Origin: Micropterus salmoides
Taxonomy: Eukaryota > Chordata > Actinopteri > Centrarchiformes > Centrarchidae
Length of the DNA stretch: 64,000 nucleotides
Assembly (NCBI RefSeq): GCF_014851395.1
Contig: NW_024041373.1
Span: forward strand, 24,725,193 to 24,789,192
Direction: 5' to 3'
Part shown: positions 59,176 through 64,000 of the stretch, piece after piece
Layout: every line of letters starts with the position of its first letter
Position numbering within the stretch: position 1 is the stretch's first letter
Notes under the pieces: model-generated
The model's database searches: none
Told to the model about the DNA's origin: nothing
Seen by the model: the letters and a program-made list of their open reading frames with translations, nothing else
Position numbers and translations under genes: made by a program

Positions 59176-62100
59176 CGCTGCTCAAATCAATTTCCGAGAA
59201 CTTAAACTCCAGTTTATCATCCTGGCTTCCTGGCAGCGTGCTGATGTTGTCATCCTTGAGTCAGGATGTGGTCAGCCTTCCTCTGTTTAGACTTGATCAC
59301 CTTCAGATTGTTATCCAATCAAATCTTTTGAGGATTTTGTAATTACTTATTGTAATTTCCTTTTCTTTCTTAATGTGATTGTGGACTGTTGTCCCTGATC
59401 AGATATGCTGTCTATACTCTATACCATTTAAAGTCCAAAAATTCTTCCCACAACACATACACACACACACTTGGTTTGCTGCTTCCTTGTATCCCTCATT
59501 TGAACAATAAGTACACAAATCCTCAGGCTAATGAAGTCAGATGAAAATATTCTCTTAAAATGAAACAATGGGAAGTTTCTAATGTGTTGTCAGCAACATA
59601 TTTAATACAGATAAATTACCTTTTCAAGTATAAAGTACAGTTTAAACTGATGAGAAAATCAAATTAAGACAAAAAATAGATAGGAGAAGAGAGAGAACTG
59701 AACAAGAACAGAGAGAGAAGTCCAGGTTCAAATGTAACTGGACTGAGCTCAACATTAATTTCCAGGCTTTTAGTAAAAAGCGCCAAAGGTAAATGTGTTC
59801 AAATTCATTCTGCTGAAAAAGAAAGTGGAAAACAGCTCAGTGGTCAGAATGACTCAGCTGTCGCTCTCTGATTCAGTCTCACCCAGACCTGGATCAGAAA
59901 GCAGTTACAAATGATTCCTGGCGTTTGTTTTATCCTGCAGAGAGAGCCAGGTGGTTGGGGTTTGTTCTACATCCAGAAGCTTCAGGTGCTATCAATATCA
60001 GAGGGAGAGAATTAATAAACTTTCTGCTGCTTTCTTGTGACAATCAGAGCTTTCCGGCAGAGGCTGTGTGTCGTATACGTGTTGTCCTGTGTTGTCTTTT
60101 TTTCCAGCTCTGGAACATCCAATACTCCTGCTGTTTCCAACAAGGGTATGAAGAACAACAATGGACCCTTTTGTTCCTCAAAATCTCAGGTTTAAACAGG
60201 ACCATCTGACCATTATCGCCAGCAGCGAAAATAAATCTACACTTAACTGTATATTTTACTTCACCAAAGTATGTGATATTTTTTCAAGGGTGTCTAAATT
60301 GTCTTTGCTTGGGAGCCAAGTGAAATATACAACCTGAAGTTTCAAACAAGGAATCTGATTGATAACTCCTATAAAGCACTGCATACTCCCCCGAGCTGTA
60401 AATGTATGACTTGAGGCTCACTTCAAACTTGGAAGCAAAAGCATTAAATCCTCCTGTTTTGACCTGTTAAAATCCCCGAAAACTTAATTAATAATTCAGA
60501 AATAATTCCAGTGAAAGATGCTGCATGGTTACACAACTTCAAAATACATTTATAAGGCCTGAGTATTGAAAGAATGTGGTTGTAGCTTTGTCAAAATAAC
60601 CTTTCCTGAAACTTTAAAAAAGATCTGATATGTGACTTGACTTGGATTGCAGCCTGCCCAAACTCTTACTCTTTGTAACTTATAATTTATCATGCAGGGG
60701 CCATTACTGTGATGTTTAAAGGATAAGTCTATTGATATTGAATATGTTTGTTACTGAATTGTCCATCTCTCAATATTTTCCAACTTCCCCACCCTGTCTG
60801 TGGCACTCTGGCCCAAGCCCATTCATGTCTAATACTACTACTTTTAGAAAGAAATTCACATTTTGGTGATCTAGTGAGTGTTTCCATCAATGGAAGTGAC
60901 TAAACTAGAGTGATACATGTTCATGGTAATGAAGGGACATGTCACCCAGTGCAAAGGTGTGGCTCACTGATACAACAAACATGAAATATCCCCAGACTTA
61001 TCCTTGAGGTGTTCATTTTGTATCAACCTCATGGCCACAATCAGAGTAACAACTTCTTAATTATTTCTGTTATCTCTGTTTGACAGTTTTTTTCCGCTTT
61101 AATGTAACCGAATGTATTTCTGAGTTGAAACAGGATGTCATGGCAGGACATGACACAAGCTCAAAGGTGTCAGCAGGTTTCAATTCTGGGATGCTACATG
61201 TGTTGCAGTCTTCCTTAGAATAAAACCCTGCCAACAGGATGCTGCAGTGGCGTCTACAAGGAAAAGGAAGCAGTTTTCAAGGGCGGAGACCTACAAATAC
61301 AGAAAAATACAACAGTGCCACTCGAGTCACTGTGATAGCTATGAAGATTCACTGTTTGAATAACCTGTGGTGGTGTTATTGGTTGTAATTTGCATCTGGG
61401 ACATGGACGCTTTACTGTGCACACTTCAGTGTGAGGCTCATGAGATGATTGGCATTCAGAGATGATTAAAACATGCAGTCACCTTATTAAGTTTGAGTAC
61501 AGCGACGCAGAGCAAGGCACAGGTTTCAGCTGGAGTCTACTGTGTGTTCACCTACTAGCTCATCGTGAAATAATCAGTAAAATATCCTCTGATGTAACAT
61601 GATTTGGTTATTTATTGTAAAATAGTTCCACACAGTTATTAAATAAGTTGACTAAATAAAGCCTGAAAACCATTTGTCTTTTAAAATGGTCTTTTCCTAA
61701 AGGGTCATTGGCTCATTATCAGAATGAGATAATAGCACGCAGTGAGAACACACACTTACTGTATATCCCCTCATGTCCCTTTTTGCTCTCCCACACCTGC
61801 ACCAGATGACGACTGCCGCCGCCTGAGGAATACGGTCGCCCTGACAACTGTGTCCCTTATCCCTGGGTGAAGACGTGTGGGGTAAACACCCTGGAGAGGA
61901 AAGGGCACTGAGGAAAAAAAGTTGCTTGGCTGCTGACACCCAGTTTGTATCTGACCAAGTACTTCTTTGACTCAATCTCACTTTTATTTACACACATGTA
62001 TTTCCCACAAAAACACAACTTGTGTGTGTGTGTATCAGTAGTTTCCTGTCATAGATTGTTGTCTTTAAAGCACCATATAATATAAGACATGATGATATGA

Positions 62101-62194
62101 GTGGGTTAAAAGCCACACATAAACTATTCATCTATATCAGGAGTGTAACTTTTTTCTTTTATTCAACAGGCGCTTCAATCGGCACATCATTTTG

Positions 62195-62530
62195 GTCAGA
62201 CTGAAACAGCATATCTGCACAACTGTAGATAGGACCAGCATGAAATTTTGTATAGACATTGATGGTATCATAATGACTTTGATGATCTCCTGACTTTATG
62301 GCTGCTAGATACATGGATGGATACTTTATTTATTCAAGGGGGGAACGTTGCATGTCACAGCAGCAGAAGGCTACACAAACGAACCACACGATATAATGAT
62401 GAAGAACAATGCAAAAAGATATGCACTTTTACGCAAGTGAATGCATATATGTGTGCAAACATCTCTGCTGCATTGCCACTGTGAACATGTTAGCATTGCT
62501 GACTTTAGCATTTAGATGTTGAGTAAGGCA
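62195..62530. repeat. Diverged copy of the 48030 repeat, interrupted by a LINE-like tail
   Basis: GTCAGACTGAAACAGCATAT, ATGAAATTTTGTATAGACAT and TGATGATCTCCTGACTTTAT match the repeat type seen at 48030. The final part (GAACATGTTAGCATTGCTGA) is its usual end. It is interrupted at about 62316-62400 by ATGGATACTTTATTTATTC and a short trailing segment, the reverse complement of a LINE-type 3' tail. Confidence 0.5.
62316..62400 (-). mobile_element. Short LINE-type 3' tail fragment
   Basis: Reverse-complemented it reads ...TTCCCCCCTTGAATAAATAAAG followed by TATCCATCCATG, the tail pattern of an abundant fish LINE group. It interrupts the older repeat at 62195-62530. Its upstream limit is uncertain. 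Confidence 0.4.
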
Positions 62531-62923
62531 ATCTCAACAGAGCGGATCGACAACCTTCCTGTGGAAATCAAAGAAACATTAAAACAATGGTAGGTTGCCT
62601 GATAATAATTATATCAAACTAAAAACATAAACAATTCATGGTCTTATTTACAGAGCTGTCCATAACTTCACAGTCCCAATCACATTTCACAAAATTCAAA
62701 TTGAATCTTGACATCATGGCTTCAAGCTGGGAATGATGCAATGCTAATGTAATGTGGGCTGTCAATCAAACTGTTACTTTTGGAAAGCTACAGCCAATTA
62801 AACTTCAGTAAGACAATTCACCCACAATTATTTTCCAGCTGTGAGCATCTCTTCCTTTGTGCATTACATTGTGAAAGAACAGTGTGCATCAACAGCCTAC
62901 GTGCGTATGCAGTTTATACACTG

Positions 62924-62937
62924 TTGCCCTCTGCTGG
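62924..62937 (-). promoter_or_regulatory. CTCF-like motif
   Basis: Minus strand CCAGCAGAGGGCAA, a close match to the CTCF core. It lies about 950 bp beyond the putative 3' end at 63883 and has the same orientation as the motif at 9025. Confidence 0.35.
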
Positions 62938-63882
62938 TGAGGTACTTTCACTGCATGAGCAAATATAAATGAGATTTTAGTGCTCAGTTTACATGCGATT
63001 GTTTATCCAATACAGTTTTAATATTAGTTCTAATATTTTTTTTTCTATCTGAATTACATCTTTAACCTGTTCTGTGTGCTGCAGTAACAATCCAATGTCT
63101 CCCCAGTAATTAATCACTAGCGTTACATTTGCTATCACGCTTTTGCACAATGGCTTCCACAGAGAACAATGAGAATTTTCTTTCTGATTTTACTCATTTA
63201 AAAAATGGAATATGTTAACCTCTAAAAAAACCCCCTTTAAATGAAACAATCCAAAAAAGGAAACCCCCCCCCCTTTGCTGAACTTCTCACAATTCATATT
63301 CACACAAAGGCCATATGTGAACTCTCACATGTGTGAAGCTTTTGCTTATAAAATACATTGGACAGCAGAAGTGAGTGGATGGTTCAAAGCTGCATTTGCG
63401 TGACAATTAAACAATTAACTATTAAAGTAAAACTCTAAAAAAGTATATTCAGAAAACAGCGTTCAGATTTTTTACATGTTAAATGACTTTTTGATGAACT
63501 ACTCCTGATGCAAATAAAATAACAAATTACTTTATTCACATAATTTATTTGTATTACAACAAAAATGCATAGAACAGATATACAAAAACAGCACAATATA
63601 ATCAAGTCATTCTCGGTATTAAAAAAGTGATCAGGCTTAACATGGTTGAAGAATAATCTTGTATGTACATACAGTACATCCAAACATCAGGCACATACTT
63701 GGTAATTGTCTCTGACTAATTCAGGTGTTGTATAGGACAGTGACAGGTTTCTGAAATAAATGTTAACGAGGGGTTAATTGCGCAATGTACAGTAAAAATA
63801 TCTCTCGGTAACAAAATAATGAAATTTGATCCTGATTTATTCAATGCACAACATACAATAATAACGAAACAATGCTTGTTTA

Positions 63883-64000
63883 TTAGGCAACTTTGCAACT
63901 CGTGCATTTATCACATGATATCTTCTTCTTGCTCTTATTAGATTTTGGCTGATATTTTCCCTCCTGTTTGGCAATGATGTTTTCTTCACCCACTGGCTTA
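63883..64000 (-). CDS. Possible 3' terminal exon of a neighbouring gene, truncated by the window edge
   Basis: Reading leftward from the edge, a frame is open for 38 codons: KPVGEENIIAKQ, then a Lys/Ser-rich run, then a Cys-containing tail (SCDKCTSCKVA), then TAA. AATAAA signals on the minus strand overlap the stop (63884-63879) and lie about 45 bases further on (63841-63836), as in a 3' end. Thirty-eight open codons can occur by chance, but the ordered charge pattern and nearby poly(A) signals favour coding. I do not recognise the protein. It would be transcribed in the same direction as EHBP1, about 23 kb upstream. Confidence 0.35.
   Translation of the reverse strand, partial: KPVGEENIIAKQEGKYQPKSNKSKKKISCDKCTSCKVA

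Larger units (their letters stand above)
41001..63710. other. Intergenic sequence upstream of EHBP1
   Basis: No exon, splice-compatible reading frame or known gene was seen in this 22.7 kb. It contains interspersed repeats (about 45290-45665, 48030-48340, 48490-49030, 50955-51190, 62195-62530), a LINE 3' end (54519-54985), a local duplication (42123/42802), and microsatellites (51214, 53284, 59032). Long parts such as 41000-42100, 43000-45290, 46000-48000, 55130-58850 and 59180-62190 are unique non-coding sequence in which I see nothing definite. Confidence 0.75.

Noticed and set aside
58934..59290. 118-codon plus-strand open frame
   Set aside because: Mostly the translation of (TG)n and (GA)n arrays (Val-Cys, Arg-Glu runs).
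1..64000. CRISPR arrays, operons, prophage or other prokaryotic systems
   Set aside because: The sequence is vertebrate nuclear DNA with spliced exons and SINEs. The only regular repeats are microsatellites and transposon sub-repeats.

Overview
The window is vertebrate nuclear DNA and almost certainly from a ray-finned (teleost) fish. It is AT-rich, has very few open frames, carries many (CA)n microsatellites, and contains short DNA transposons (hAT, Tc1 and possible PIF/Harbinger derivatives) and tRNA-derived SINEs of kinds familiar from percomorph fish. The species cannot be named from the sequence alone.

The one gene I can identify with confidence is the 5' part of EHBP1 (EH-domain-binding protein 1), on the minus strand. 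Four coding exons give residues 1-104, most of the N-terminal C2-like (NT-C2) domain. They lie at 39744-39641, 20858-20801, 20691-20596 and 14193-14140. All junctions have GT/AG sites and compatible phases. Upstream are a probable 5' UTR acceptor at 40094, a non-coding first-exon donor at 40694, and a CpG-enriched promoter region at about 40600-41000. The next exon is not in the window, so positions 1-14139 are the start of intron 4. The EHBP1 introns are about 18.8 kb, 109 bp, 6.4 kb and more than 14 kb.

Inside the 18.8 kb intron, same strand, two adjacent segments (34194-34111 and 33509-33309) look like successive phase-0 exons of an unrecognised protein ending in a stop. This is the best candidate for something undescribed. 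At the right edge (64000-63883, minus) an open frame ends in a Lys/Cys-rich tail, a stop and poly(A) signals, and may be the 3' end of a neighbouring gene. From about 41.0 to 63.7 kb I see no gene, only repeats and unique non-coding sequence.

The mobile elements are unusually readable. They include hAT-type elements with 8-bp target duplications (10711-11405, 14396-14660, 16521-16973, and 31400-32310 with a second transposon nested in it), an internally deleted Tc1-like element with the catalytic half of its transposase (28112-29210), TTA/TAA- and TA-flanked inverted-repeat elements (3309-3994, 18487-18959, 25593-26028), tRNA-derived SINEs (7350, 15881, 16075, 36040) and a LINE 3' end (about 54519-54985). 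Microsatellites cluster strongly in the first 9 kb.
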